Positions 1-8,865 are shown, numbered from the stretch's first letter. The stretch: DNA of 64,000 nt from Candidatus Binatia bacterium (GCA_029243485.1 JAQWRY010000085.1:1-64000), one strand, 5' to 3'. Translations and numbers: made by a program. The notes: generated from the sequence alone by a model not told the origin.

Positions 1-105
1 GTCCAACCACGATATGTTGCGGAGGTCATCCGAGACTCCTTGAGCACAGAGGCATGGGCACGAAACTACTTCTCTCAACGCATCCCTTGTCGGTCGAGCA
101 GCTAG
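1..105 (+). CDS. C-terminal end of an unidentified protein, cut by the window edge
   Basis: An open frame enters at base 1 and stops at TAG 103-105, giving 34 residues. The peptide is mixed in character (RYVAEVIRDSL near its start, ARNYFSQRI further on) and reads like real coding sequence rather than a GC-rich shadow frame. I do not recognise the family. The start lies outside the window, so length, domain and partners cannot be judged. The 174 bases after it show no clear gene. Confidence 0.4.
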   Translation, partial: VQPRYVAEVIRDSLSTEAWARNYFSQRIPCRSSS

Positions 106-279
106 CCGATCGGCTATTCTCCGTCAACTGTCGACCCGTCACGACTCGGATTCGAGGTGGGCCGCGAGTTCAGTCTGGTGGCCTGCGGCCTCGCGGCCGA
201 GGCGCGAGCAGATCACCTTGCCCGAGCCCGTCCGCGGCTGTCCCTCGGCCGGGTCGGCGAGAGACTCAGGAGGGCCTCC

Positions 280-681
280 GTGCACTACAAGCCTGAGGAC
301 ATTCCGATCTTGACCCCCGACTACGGCAACGGCTGCATGCGATCGGTCAAGGCCGGCAACATGGAGCTCGGCGCCACTTGGGTGAAGAGTGCCGTGGACA
401 CGACTCCCTACTACAAGGGGCTGCCCGACGACGCCTGCCCTTGCGAACACTACGGCTACGTCATCTCCGGAAGCTTCCGCATCCACTACCTCGACGGCAG
501 CGAAGAGCACGTCAAAGCCGGCGAACTCTACTACATTCCGAAAGGTCACCATTTCATCTACGACGAGGCTTGCCATCATCTGGAGATCAACCCACACGAG
601 GATCTCCAGCGGCTGATGCAGCACTTCAACGCTCAGCTCAGCCAGCAAGGTGACACGACGCCGCAGGAGCCGAAGCCGTGA
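280..681 (+). CDS. small cupin-domain protein
   Basis: A 133-residue single-domain cupin. The start is taken as GTG 280 because a strong ribosome binding site (CAGGAGGG, 267-274) sits 5 bases upstream; longer in-frame starts have no such site and add an Arg/Ala-rich shadow-like leader. The middle shows the two cupin motifs: an HYGYVISGS stretch, then a loop, then KAGELYYIPKGHHF. No signal peptide is visible, so it is probably cytoplasmic. The cupin barrel usually binds a metal or small ligand; the substrate here is unknown. An SGNH hydrolase follows after 46 bases and could be co-transcribed. Fold call good, function open. Confidence 0.75.
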   Translation: MHYKPEDIPILTPDYGNGCMRSVKAGNMELGATWVKSAVDTTPYYKGLPDDACPCEHYGYVISGSFRIHYLDGSEEHVKAGELYYIPKGHHFIYDEACHHLEINPHEDLQRLMQHFNAQLSQQGDTTPQEPKP

Positions 682-727
682 CACAGCGCCCTCGAGGGCT
701 AGACGAGCTTGCCAGACTGGGTTGCCG

Positions 728-1624
728 ATGACCGTAGTGCTGATCAGCGGCGGCGTGGCGGTGCTCGTCATCGGCTTCGTGAGTCTCGTCGTACTCCTCT
801 ACCAGGGACGCCGGACGCCCCATGGGCGACCGCAGTTCGTCGCGCTGGGAAGCTCGTTTGCCGCCGGGATCGGGCTCGGGCCACGGGTACCGCGTAGTCC
901 GCATGCGTGTATGCAGAGCATCAACGGCTATCCCCAGCAGCTCGCGCGCCTGTTGGGGCTGTCTCTCGTCGACGTGAGTTGCTCGGGCGCAGCCGCGAAG
1001 CATGTCCTGCACGGCGCACAGTATTTCCAGAGGCCCCAGCTCGACGCCCTCGAAGCGAGTACGGAACTCGTCACCCTGACGATTGGGGGAAACGACGTCC
1101 GCTACGTCGGTGATCTGTCGATGCTGGCCGCGCGGCGCGAGCGATCCTTGAGCGGATGGTTGCTCGGCAAGTTCTGGAACGGGCCGAAGCCCGTCGAGGA
1201 ACGGGACTTCTCCAGACTCCAGGCGGACATCCGAAGCATCCTGAACGAAATCCAGCAGCGCTCCCCGCGCGCCCGCATCGTCGTTGCCACGTACCCGACG
1301 ATCGTTCCGGCGCAAGAGGTTTGCCCGAAGCTTGGTCTGACGGAAGAGGAGGCAGCGCTCATGCGCGACGTGGGTCTTCAGCTGGCCGAGACGACCCGGG
1401 CCGCCGCACGTGAGGCCGGCGCCCTCGTCCTCGACCTGGAACGGTTGTCGGCTCCGCATCACGCCTGCGCTGCCCGTCCTTGGGTGAATGGCTGGAAGCA
1501 GGCCGCGGGCACGCAGTTTCACCCGACGATGGACGGGGCGAAGGCCACCGCAGAAGAGATCGCGCGAATCCTGGGGAGCTCGACGGACGCCGATCCGGTG
1601 GCTTTCGAGAAGGACGTAAAGTGA
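728..1624 (+). CDS. SGNH/GDSL-family hydrolase, membrane-anchored
   Basis: A 298-residue esterase/lipase-type enzyme. ATG 728 is chosen because it starts directly with a hydrophobic helix (about residues 1-26) that would anchor the protein in the inner membrane or act as an uncleaved signal. Block I with the nucleophile is FVALGSSFAAG, block III is TIGGNDV, and the terminal block with the catalytic His is FHPTMDG. This set of blocks fits the SGNH fold. The substrate, an ester or acetyl group on lipid or polysaccharide, cannot be deduced. It follows the cupin gene and precedes an amidohydrolase on the same strand. Confidence 0.8.
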   Translation: MTVVLISGGVAVLVIGFVSLVVLLYQGRRTPHGRPQFVALGSSFAAGIGLGPRVPRSPHACMQSINGYPQQLARLLGLSLVDVSCSGAAAKHVLHGAQYFQRPQLDALEASTELVTLTIGGNDVRYVGDLSMLAARRERSLSGWLLGKFWNGPKPVEERDFSRLQADIRSILNEIQQRSPRARIVVATYPTIVPAQEVCPKLGLTEEEAALMRDVGLQLAETTRAAAREAGALVLDLERLSAPHHACAARPWVNGWKQAAGTQFHPTMDGAKATAEEIARILGSSTDADPVAFEKDVK

Positions 1625-1729
1625 GCAGTATCAAAGCTGGGGTGGGTCGACGTCCGTTCGAACACTCGGACCCACACGCAACGCGGGAGCTACCGACGAC
1701 GGGTGGCTAACGACCTTTGGAGGATGACG

Positions 1730-2896
1730 ATGACGGACCTTGCAACGCTCGCGACCCCCTTGCGCAGAGATCTTCCGATGCCAATCGACCGAGTCGTGCA
1801 TCGAGAGGGATTGCAGCTTCCGCCCGGAACGGTAGTCGTTTCCGCCGACAGTCACTGGGAAATCGCCGAAGACATTTTCGTCGAGCGCCTTCCCGCCAAG
1901 TTTCGCGACATGGCGCCGCGCATCTGGACGGACAACGTCGTGCAGTTCGGCTTCTCTGACGGCAAGGGTAACGTCATCGACCCCATGACCAGCGAGATGA
2001 AAAAAATCTGGGAGCGAAGCACGGAGGTCGAGGGCATTCATGACCTGAACCTCCGCATCCGGGACATGGACGCAGAAGGGATCGCGAAAGAGATCAACTT
2101 CCCGAGTTTCGGGTTGGGGTTCTCCGCACTGCCCGACCTCGAGCTCCGTGAAGCCATCTTCCGGGTCTACGATGAAGCACTGGCCGAGATGCAGGCAACG
2201 GCGGCCGGCCGCTCCTACGGCGTCGCCGTCATCTCGAACTGGTGGGATGCCACGCAGGCACGGAGCGCGGTGCAGCACATCGTCGATCTCGGCTTCAAAG
2301 CGATGATCCTGCCGGTCCGGGCTGGTCTACACGCGGACGGAAAGCCCGTCGTCTATTCCGAGCCGGAACTAGACCCGCTCTGGGAAGCGATCGAGGCGTC
2401 CGGCCTTCCCCTCTGCTTCCACATCGGCGAAGGGGCGAGGTTCAGCGGCCGCGGCGGCTGGGGCATCGCGGCGATGACTTCCTTCTCACCATTCGTGCCC
2501 GTCCTCGCCCAACTGATCTTCGGCGGCATCCTCGAGCGGTTTCCCAAGCTCAAGATCGTCTTCGCCGAGGGCGGAATCGGATGGGTTCCGGCCGCACTTC
2601 AAGACGCGGAGTTGGTTTTCGACAGCTTCACGGGACTGCACAACTACTTCCCGAAGCTCCGCCCGACGGAGTATTGGTCGCGGAACTGCCATGCAACGTT
2701 CCAGAACGACGCGCTCGGCCTGAGACTGCTCGACCACATTGGAGTCGACAACGTCATGTGGGCCGTGGACTATCCGCACGCCGAAGGAAGTTGGGGCATG
2801 AGCGAAGCTTCGATGAGGACGGTTCTGGACAGCGTTCCGCCGGACGCGGCACGAAAGATCCTCGGCGGAAACGCACTCCGCGTCTTCAACCTGTGA
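1730..2896 (+). CDS. amidohydrolase family 2 (TIM-barrel metal-dependent hydrolase)
   Basis: A 388-residue member of the amidohydrolase-related superfamily. GGAGG at 1719-1723 sits 6 bases before ATG 1730; GTG 1703 and ATG 1724 are in-frame alternatives. The metal-binding D-x-H appears as SADSHW near the N-terminus, a second His lies in CFHIGEG, and WAVDYPHAEG carries the C-terminal Asp plus the DYPH sequence typical of this subgroup. Family members hydrolyse or decarboxylate aromatic and CoA-linked acids. Such paralogues abound in genomes rich in acyl-CoA enzymes, as here. No signal peptide is seen. The precise reaction is unknown. Confidence 0.85.
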   Translation: MTDLATLATPLRRDLPMPIDRVVHREGLQLPPGTVVVSADSHWEIAEDIFVERLPAKFRDMAPRIWTDNVVQFGFSDGKGNVIDPMTSEMKKIWERSTEVEGIHDLNLRIRDMDAEGIAKEINFPSFGLGFSALPDLELREAIFRVYDEALAEMQATAAGRSYGVAVISNWWDATQARSAVQHIVDLGFKAMILPVRAGLHADGKPVVYSEPELDPLWEAIEASGLPLCFHIGEGARFSGRGGWGIAAMTSFSPFVPVLAQLIFGGILERFPKLKIVFAEGGIGWVPAALQDAELVFDSFTGLHNYFPKLRPTEYWSRNCHATFQNDALGLRLLDHIGVDNVMWAVDYPHAEGSWGMSEASMRTVLDSVPPDAARKILGGNALRVFNL

Positions 2897-2951
2897 GCCG
2901 CGGACGAAGCGCGGCAGAAGAGTATCCGCGGTGCGCGGCGTCTGTCCGAGG

Positions 2952-3767
2952 TCAGGTGGACGTGGTCTCGTCCACGATCTTCTGGAAGTCATCAACCTCC
3001 GGCCCTCGGGTCTGGCCACCTGCGGCCAGAAAGCGACGGATCGGCTCGACATGCTGCCCGGCGGCCATCAGCCGAGCCAGGGCTTGCGTCTCCGCGAGGA
3101 TGGCGTCCTCGATCGGCCCAAGCGCGACATCGACGACGCGCTTGATCTCGGTGATCGATGCCGCGGGCATGCGTGCGATCCGCCGGGCCAACCGGTCCGC
3201 TTCGTCGTCGAGGCCATGGGGCGGCACGACGGCTTGCAGCCACCCAACCGCGAGTGCCTCCTCCGCGTCCATGTCTCGACCGGTGAGGAGCAGTTCCAAC
3301 GCCCGCGCCCGCCCGAGCGCCTTGGCCCATCGAACCGTGCCTCCACCGCCGGGAAGCAGGCCCAGCGCCACCTCGGGTTGACCCACGACGGCGCGTGTCG
3401 ACCCGATCCGCATGTCCATCGCGTACAACAGCTCGCAAGCGCCGCCGCGCGCCGCGCCATCGAGCACGCCGATCGTCGCACACGACAAGCGGCGAAGCCG
3501 CTCGAACAAGGCGACTCCGCCGTTGGGCTCGGCTGGTCGTTCGGTCGAGGGCTGCATCTGGAGCAACGCCTGTGCGTCTGCGTGCATGAGGAAGAAGTCC
3601 GGATTAGCGCTGCGGAACACGGCCACGCGGAGATCGGCTTCGCCCTCGAGTCGATCGAGGAGCCCGAACAACTCGATGAACAGCTCGACGTTGAGCAGCG
3701 GGAGAGGAGTGACGTCGATCGTCACCTGAGCGATGCCGTCGACGATCTCTGTTCGAACCAAGCTCAC
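2952..3767 (-). CDS. enoyl-CoA hydratase/isomerase family protein
   Basis: A 271-residue crotonase-fold protein. GTG 3767 is preferred: it begins SLVRTEIVDGIAQVTID, the usual first strand of crotonases, and GGAG lies about 9 bases upstream. The region extending to 3863 looks non-coding. The oxyanion-hole segment around DGAARGGACE and the LPGGGGT turn are present. In classical hydratases two Glu residues do acid-base catalysis; here the GGACE Glu is visible, but the second position reads PGGGGTVRW rather than PE-G, so the reaction may be isomerase- or hydrolase-like. It is convergent with the amidohydrolase. Confidence 0.85.
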   Translation of the reverse strand: MSLVRTEIVDGIAQVTIDVTPLPLLNVELFIELFGLLDRLEGEADLRVAVFRSANPDFFLMHADAQALLQMQPSTERPAEPNGGVALFERLRRLSCATIGVLDGAARGGACELLYAMDMRIGSTRAVVGQPEVALGLLPGGGGTVRWAKALGRARALELLLTGRDMDAEEALAVGWLQAVVPPHGLDDEADRLARRIARMPAASITEIKRVVDVALGPIEDAILAETQALARLMAAGQHVEPIRRFLAAGGQTRGPEVDDFQKIVDETTST

Positions 3768-4057
3768 AACTTCGATCTCCCTTCGGCCCCGAGGCTCGAG
3801 TCGCTTCGCTCCCCAGGCCGTTACGCCCCCGCACACCGCGCCGTGGGCTTGCCAACGTATCAACGCTGCGTTCTAAGTGGCAAGCCAAGGGTTCGTCATG
3901 ATCTGCGGATCGGCGTCGGTCGTCGACTTCGAGAAAACAGATCCCAAATCGTTCAACCAGATGGCCGCTTCCACGGTCGCGCCCGCAGCGGGCGCGACCG
4001 ACTCGTAGGCGATCCACGGGCAGACGCCGTCGTCGCACAACAGGAGGATTCCAACCG

Positions 4058-5140
4058 ATGCTGAAGCCCGACGACCTCGACGCCTCGTGGTTCCAGACGG
4101 CCCTCACCCCCCAGTATTCCGGCGTCCGTGTCTCCGGCGCGGAGATCACCAAAGTCGACGAGTGGACGAATACGCACGTTCGAATGAAGCTCTCGTTTGA
4201 CGAGGCCGCCGGCGCCCCGGAGCGCGTGTTCGTCAAGTTGCCGCCCCGGAACGTCAGCAAGGCGAGGGCGATGGGTTCGGCCCGTATGGGCGCCCTCGAG
4301 GCCCGCTTCTACCAGCGGCTGGCGCCGGTCATCGATCTCCGCGTCCCGACCCCCCACGCCGCAATCATCGAGGAAGACGGAGGGTTCGCCATCGTCATCG
4401 AGGACCTCCGGGACAGCGGATGCGTCCCCTACAACGCAATCGGCGTCTCCCCCGACGCCGCCGCAGGAGCCCTCGAGGACCTCGCGAAGATGCACGTCCG
4501 GTACGAGGATCCAGGGCAACGCACCGGGAATGAAGTTTCCTGGATCGCGGCACCAGCGCCCCGTCGGGCCCCGGACCCACAACGGCCGGAGAAGCCCAAC
4601 GTCGGCCAGATCCTGCTGCGACGAGGCATCGACCAAGCGCGCGACCAGCTCAACGACGCCTACGTCACGGTCGCAGAGTTCTGGATCGACCATGTGGCCG
4701 AACTTCAGGCCCTGTGGTGGGACGCACCGCACACCGTCATCCAGGGCGACGCGCACCCCGGGAACCTCTTCGACGATCACGGACGCGTAGGCTTCCTCGA
4801 CTGGGGGATCATCTCGCTCGGCGACCCGATGCGCGACGCCTCCTACTTCATCTGCCTCGCACTCGATACCGAGGTGCGCCGCGCACACCAGCGGGAACTC
4901 CTGCGCCACTACCTCGACGTCCGCCGCTCGCTCGGTGGACGAGAGATCGGATGGGACGACGCGTGGAACCGCCACCGAATTCACGCGGCCTATACCGTGC
5001 CGGCCAGTTGCCAGGCGCTGGCCGTACCCGAGGACGCCACACCGAACGCCAAGAAGTTCTCCGCCTTGTTCCTTCAGCGGGCCGTGGCCGCCGTCGAGGA
5101 CCTCGATGCCCCGAACGCCATCGGGGCCTTCCCGCCCTGA
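4058..5140 (+). CDS. aminoglycoside phosphotransferase-like kinase (APH/ecdysteroid-kinase type)
   Basis: A 360-residue protein kinase-like-fold phosphotransferase. CAGGAGG precedes ATG 4058 at good spacing. The catalytic loop is QGDAHPGNLF (the family H-G-D-x-H-x-x-N with Gln in first place), and the metal-binding Asp follows in FLDWG. The N-terminal lobe carries VFVKLPP with a candidate ATP-binding Lys. This subgroup often sits beside acyl-CoA dehydrogenases and is annotated as a phosphotransferase of unknown small molecules; resistance to aminoglycosides should not be assumed. It faces the lipoprotein hydrolase convergently. Confidence 0.85.
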   Translation: MLKPDDLDASWFQTALTPQYSGVRVSGAEITKVDEWTNTHVRMKLSFDEAAGAPERVFVKLPPRNVSKARAMGSARMGALEARFYQRLAPVIDLRVPTPHAAIIEEDGGFAIVIEDLRDSGCVPYNAIGVSPDAAAGALEDLAKMHVRYEDPGQRTGNEVSWIAAPAPRRAPDPQRPEKPNVGQILLRRGIDQARDQLNDAYVTVAEFWIDHVAELQALWWDAPHTVIQGDAHPGNLFDDHGRVGFLDWGIISLGDPMRDASYFICLALDTEVRRAHQRELLRHYLDVRRSLGGREIGWDDAWNRHRIHAAYTVPASCQALAVPEDATPNAKKFSALFLQRAVAAVEDLDAPNAIGAFPP

Positions 5141-5177
5141 CACGCGCAAAACCCGAGCGAGAAGCGGCTCTGCCATC

Positions 5178-5199
5178 ATCGGAACGAATCCGTTCTGAT
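5178..5199. terminator. possible bidirectional terminator hairpin
   Basis: ATCGGAACG (5178-5186) pairs with CGTTCTGAT (5191-5199) around a 4-base loop, giving a 9-bp stem with one G-T pair. It lies between two convergent genes, where a terminator is expected. There is no T-run, so intrinsic termination is uncertain. Confidence 0.3.
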
Positions 5200-5326
5200 C
5201 CGGGGCCCGGCCCAGGCACTGCTCGGGACGTTACGGCGCCGGACAGATGCCTAGAACGACGTTGGGCTCGAGGGACAGCCCGCGGACCACCACCATGATG
5301 TTCGGCTCGAGAGCGACGACGCCGCC

Positions 5327-6817
5327 TCACTGCGTGCCCGATACGACCTCTGCCAACCGGGCGGCGTCAACCGGCAAGAGGTAGCCCGCGGCCTGGGCAT
5401 CTGCGGCAGCTTGACGCCATTTCCGGACGAACTCGTCCTGTGTTGGGTACAACGCTGTGAGTCGTTCCTGCGTGAGCGGTACCGTCTGTCCGAAGAAAAC
5501 GCAGAATCCCGCCGCGTCGGCGGCGGGGAGACCGGACAGCGTCGCGACCGGTGCGTCGACTGCGGGCGTTCGCACGCCTCCCTTCACGTTGCCATTTTCG
5601 TCGATCCCGAAGGACGGTGGTGTCGTCGTCGAGTCCACCTCGAGGCGCGGCATCGAGCCTGGTTGTTCGCCCGTTTCGACCCATTCGATGAGGGTGTGAA
5701 GCGCCGCCAGCATCACGTAGTGCTGCTGGCCGGCGTTGAGGCCAGGGGGACATTCCAAGGTGAGCGGCGACCCGCCGAGGTCGACCGTGAAGCCGGTGCT
5801 GGGCGACGTCATCGACGAGAACTGCGCGACATCTGATTCAATCGTGCCGGTGTCGTCGCCGGCCTGCTGGGCGACGTAGATGTCGACGTGTGCGGTGCCA
5901 GCGACCTCCCAGAGTCGATGGGAAGGGTTATCAGGTTGCCTGGCGGGCAAGAACCCGCTGATACCCAACACGTCGGTCTCGGTCTGGAGTGTGAGAACGG
6001 GCACCGTCAAGTCGTCACGGATGAACACCGTCTCTGGCGCCGGCACATCGGCCTCCGGTGCCACGGACACGGCTGGACTCCCACCCCCACGGCTGTGGAT
6101 CAGGTACCCGTCATAGACGTTCACGAGCGGCGCCAACGCGTTGACGTACGTGGTCAATCGGCCAGCTGACTGCGACTCTCCGTCGGCAATCAACGATCTC
6201 ACTTGGAGGCCGGGCAAGAGCGTGGCGGACCATTCGCGAACCGCCATGCCGGCCTGCGAGTACATGTCGTAGGAGTAGCTGTCACCAGGGTGCCCGAGGG
6301 ACCCGTAGCGCGCCGGGTCCGATTCCAGCAGCTGATTCACACCGACCGCTTGCGCCGAGACGCCGACGTAGGCGTGACCTTCACGAATGATCTCCCTGTG
6401 CGTGTACAACCAGTCGACAGCCTGGTCGAGGCCCGACGTTACGTTGAACCACTCGACGATGACCGTGCCGCTAAAGTCATTCCGATCCACCGGCTGCACG
6501 ACGACGAGACGGGTCTTGTACGGGGCGGTCGCGTCCGGCACGACTGACCACTTCCCGTCCGAACCGAGCGGCCTCGACGACGAGTACGACGACGCCGCCC
6601 CCGAGATGAAGAACTCCGAGATCGAATAGCCGACCGAAGCCAGCGGATAGTTCCCGAACATCTGCACCGGGTTGGGCTCCGGGAGGGCATCGCTGAGATC
6701 CGGAACAGCCGCCGATGGCTCGGGCTGTACGGGTGACAGCGTGGCATCGGAGCATGCACTGATTCCCGCGACGAGCACACACGCGGCGGCCATGGCCGCC
6801 CAGCCGATCTTGTTCAT
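5327..6817 (-). CDS. secreted lipoprotein alpha/beta hydrolase (Abhydrolase_10-like)
   Basis: A 496-residue protein with a lipoprotein signal: MNKIGW start, hydrophobic run, then a lipobox ending GISAC, so Cys22 is the likely lipidated residue. The body matches the large alpha/beta hydrolase domain family found in soil and marine proteobacteria: a VEWFNVTSG segment, VGVSAQAVGV, and IADGESQSAGRL, where the Ser of GESQSA is the probable nucleophile. The His of the triad is likely in VAGTAHVD. Substrates are unknown. It is transcribed away from the IS3 element, with its promoter in the gap just upstream. Confidence 0.8.
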   Translation of the reverse strand: MNKIGWAAMAAACVLVAGISACSDATLSPVQPEPSAAVPDLSDALPEPNPVQMFGNYPLASVGYSISEFFISGAASSYSSSRPLGSDGKWSVVPDATAPYKTRLVVVQPVDRNDFSGTVIVEWFNVTSGLDQAVDWLYTHREIIREGHAYVGVSAQAVGVNQLLESDPARYGSLGHPGDSYSYDMYSQAGMAVREWSATLLPGLQVRSLIADGESQSAGRLTTYVNALAPLVNVYDGYLIHSRGGGSPAVSVAPEADVPAPETVFIRDDLTVPVLTLQTETDVLGISGFLPARQPDNPSHRLWEVAGTAHVDIYVAQQAGDDTGTIESDVAQFSSMTSPSTGFTVDLGGSPLTLECPPGLNAGQQHYVMLAALHTLIEWVETGEQPGSMPRLEVDSTTTPPSFGIDENGNVKGGVRTPAVDAPVATLSGLPAADAAGFCVFFGQTVPLTQERLTALYPTQDEFVRKWRQAAADAQAAGYLLPVDAARLAEVVSGTQ

Positions 6818-7083
6818 GACGCACCTTTCTTCGTTGCACCGCCCACGGATCTACCGGCAACGCCCTCCTGCATGCATTGTCTCGACATGAGATGTCAAAC
6901 GACGGCCCCAGTTCACCCCGCTTCCGCTTCGTTGTTCGCCGTCAATCGACGAATCGTCGCGGAGCGAGGCCAAACGCCACCTTCTGAGAGCGCCGCGGTG
7001 TTCGACAAACGGGACGCCCGATCCGCCGCCATTCTGGACCCACGAGAGTGTCGACGACTTCTCCTCCCCGAGTCTCAACGTGA
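6818..7083. other. gene-free stretch between the hydrolase and the IS3 element
   Basis: I see no convincing gene here. It should hold the promoter of the leftward lipoprotein hydrolase, but no clear -35/-10 pair stands out. The IS3 left end begins close to its right border. Confidence 0.5.
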
Positions 7084-7091
7084 TGTGCCCC

Positions 7092-7116
7092 GGTTTTCAC
7101 GGAGTCGGATTTCTGG
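7092..7116. repeat. left inverted repeat of the IS3 element
   Basis: It starts GGTTTTCACGGAG and ends CTGGA, and matches the reverse complement of 8299-8323 at about 19 of 25 positions with one gapped A. Confidence 0.6.
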
Positions 7117-7146
7117 AATCTAGAGCTGCTGTCGGAGGAGGACAGC

Positions 7147-7452
7147 ATGGGAAGAAAGGGCTACCCAGCCGAGTTTCGGCGACGGGTATTGAAGCTTGTC
7201 GAAGCCGGGAGACGCATTGCGGAGGTCGCAACGGATCTCGGTATCAGCCAGCAAACGATCTACGACTGGCGTCACCAGGATCGGATCGACAAGGGCTTGG
7301 AGTCGGGCATCTCGTCAGCTGCACAGGTCGAGCTCGCCGCGGCTCAAAGGCCCGTGCACGAGCTAGAGAACGAGCTCCAGGTCCATCGGCGGGCCACGGA
7401 ACTCCTGAAGGGTGACACCCGCCCAAACGTCGGTACGCGGCGATCCAAGTGA
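7147..7452 (+). CDS. IS3-family transposase OrfA
   Basis: A 101-residue helix-turn-helix protein. The start GRKGYPAEFRRRVLKL and the motif LGISQQTIYDWRHQ are typical of IS3 OrfA, which recognises the element ends. A short leucine-zipper-like segment (LENELQVHRRATELLK) follows. The last codons carry the slippery site that fuses OrfA to OrfB. GGAGGAGGACAGC lies just upstream of the start. Alone it usually represses transposition; fused to OrfB it is the transposase. Confidence 0.85.
   Translation: MGRKGYPAEFRRRVLKLVEAGRRIAEVATDLGISQQTIYDWRHQDRIDKGLESGISSAAQVELAAAQRPVHELENELQVHRRATELLKGDTRPNVGTRRSK
7422..7428 (+). promoter_or_regulatory. programmed -1 frameshift heptamer C-CCA-AAC
   Basis: In the OrfA frame the bases read C CCA AAC, a textbook X-XXY-YYZ slippery heptamer. 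After a -1 slip the codons are CCC AAA, and the orfB frame stays open from there (PKRRYAAIQV) into the catalytic domain. The first upstream stop in that frame is TGA 7413-7415, just before the heptamer, so the overlap window is short and the site well placed. Confidence 0.7.
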
Positions 7453-8297
7453 TCGCCGCGGAAGGGCTATCGGTGCAACTCTCCTGCCGAGTACTCGGCG
7501 TCTCTCAATCGGGCTACTACGAGTGGCGAGACCGACCGCCGTCGGCACGTACGATTCGCCACGTGTGGTTGACCGACATCATCCGGCAGATCCACGTGGA
7601 CTCGCGCGAAGTGTACGGAGCCCGCGGCGTTCATGCCGAGCTTACACTAGGCCGCGGCGTCGCCGTCGGCATCCGGGCAGTCGAGCTTCTCATGCATCGG
7701 GCCGGAATCCAGGGCTTGGTCGGCCGCCCTCGCTACCGCCACGTTTCGAATATGGCTACCGCTGAAGACCTCGTTGATCGCGACTTTCAGCGTACAGAGC
7801 CAGACCAGCTGTGGGTGACCGACATCACCGAGCACCCGACACGCGAGGGCAAGGTCTATTGCGCCGTCGTCTTGGACGCCTTCTCTCGGCGCGTCGTGGG
7901 CTGGTCGATCGATGCATCACAGACTGCGGCGCTCGTGACCAACGCGCTCGGCATGGCGATCGACCAACGCTCGCCGGACGGCGACACCGTGATCCACTCG
8001 GATCACGGCACGCAATTCACTTCGTGGGCCTTCACGCAGCGCGCCCTCGACTCTGGTCTCGTGCCTTCGATGGGATCGGTCGGCGATTGCTTCGACAACG
8101 CCGTGATCGAGTCGTTTTGGGGGCGGGTGCAGGTCGAGCTACTGAATCGAAAGAAGTGGCGAACTCGAGTCGAGCTAGCGAACGCCATCTTCGAATACCT
8201 AGAGATGTTCCACAATCGGCAGCGGCGTCACTCGGCGCTTGGAATGCTCACGCCTGTCGAGTTTGAGGCTCGGCACAGAACGAGAACGGCAGCATGA
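7449..8297 (+). CDS. IS3-family transposase OrfB, DDE integrase domain
   Basis: A 282-residue catalytic subunit, nominally starting at GTG 7449 but probably made mainly as an OrfA-OrfB fusion through the slip at 7422-7428. The HTH_21 segment CRVLGVSQSGYYEW is followed by the rve catalytic core. The triad is visible as D in WVTDITEH, D in IHSDHGTQF and E in DNAVIESFWG, and the core ends with the usual FHNRQRRHSALG-x-TP-x-EFE. No damage is seen. Confidence 0.9.
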   Translation: MIAAEGLSVQLSCRVLGVSQSGYYEWRDRPPSARTIRHVWLTDIIRQIHVDSREVYGARGVHAELTLGRGVAVGIRAVELLMHRAGIQGLVGRPRYRHVSNMATAEDLVDRDFQRTEPDQLWVTDITEHPTREGKVYCAVVLDAFSRRVVGWSIDASQTAALVTNALGMAIDQRSPDGDTVIHSDHGTQFTSWAFTQRALDSGLVPSMGSVGDCFDNAVIESFWGRVQVELLNRKKWRTRVELANAIFEYLEMFHNRQRRHSALGMLTPVEFEARHRTRTAA

Positions 8298-8298
8298 A

Positions 8299-8323
8299 TC
8301 CAGTTTTCGAACTCCGGAGAACC
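8299..8323. repeat. right inverted repeat of the IS3 element
   Basis: It begins TCCAG and ends GGAGAACC directly after the orfB stop, and is the inverted partner of 7092-7116. Confidence 0.6.
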
Positions 8324-8342
8324 TCATGGGCTCCGGAGAACC
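8312..8342. repeat. 12-bp direct repeat at the IS right end
   Basis: CTCCGGAGAACC occurs at 8312-8323 and again at 8331-8342, separated by 7 bases. The first copy lies inside the IS right repeat. The core CTCCGGAG is itself palindromic. Confidence 0.8.
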
Positions 8343-8865
8343 CGGAGCGATTCATGCCGAGCCGAGACTGCCCCGAGCGGACCCAGCCATCCTTCCCCTG
8401 CTCGCTCGCCTCGTGCCGACCTCGCGTAGTGCAACGCTTCTCGTCCAGCCCGAAACCATCCTCCGATGCCACCGGCGCGGCTTCCGACTGCTCTGGAAGC
8501 GCAGCTCCAACCCCACGCAAACAGAGCCGCGAATCTCTGCCGAGACGATCACCCTCATCGAGAAGACGGCGGCGACCAATCGCCTCTGGGGAGCCGAGAG
8601 GATTCGCGGTGAACTGCCGAAACTCGACATCAGACTCGCAAAGCGCACGATCCAGAACTACCTGCGGCGGATCCAGAGACCTCGCCCACCCAGCCACCGC
8701 TCATCCACGTTCCTTCCCAACCATGCCCGCGAAACCTGGGCCTACGACTTCTTGCTCGGGAACTCGATCGTCACGCCCCAGGACCCATCGGCGGCCGATG
8801 GACCGATCCGGCGTCGCGAGCGCGGAGGCGGGATCCTGAACCACTACTACAGAGATGCGGCGTAG
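8326..8865 (+). pseudogene. integrase-core transposase with its catalytic core deleted
   Basis: An open frame of about 179 residues matches both ends of an integrase-type transposase family, but the DDE core is gone. The N-terminal part (LLVQPETILRCHRRGFRLLW, then LWGAERIRGEL and RTIQNYLRR) runs to ETWAYDFL. It then jumps directly to the family C-terminus, recognisable by a GGILNHYYRDAA ending. None of the catalytic carboxylates of the rve domain remain, so it cannot be an active transposase. It abuts the IS3 right end, suggesting nested insertions. The start is uncertain. Confidence 0.65.

Larger units (their letters stand above)
7092..8323 (+). mobile_element. IS3-family insertion sequence, apparently complete
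   Basis: The element holds orfA and orfB in the usual -1 relation, bounded by imperfect terminal inverted repeats at 7092-7116 and 8299-8323 (about 19 of 25 matches with one gap). The outermost bases are uncertain: TGATGTGCCCC precedes the left repeat, but the right flank does not mirror it well. No target-site duplication could be fixed. Both frames and the DDE residues are intact, so it may still be active. Confidence 0.75.

Noticed and set aside
54-296. 80-codon rightward frame before the cupin gene
   Set aside because: Arg/Pro/Ser-rich second half typical of a shadow frame; the cupin start at 280 with its ribosome site explains the region better.
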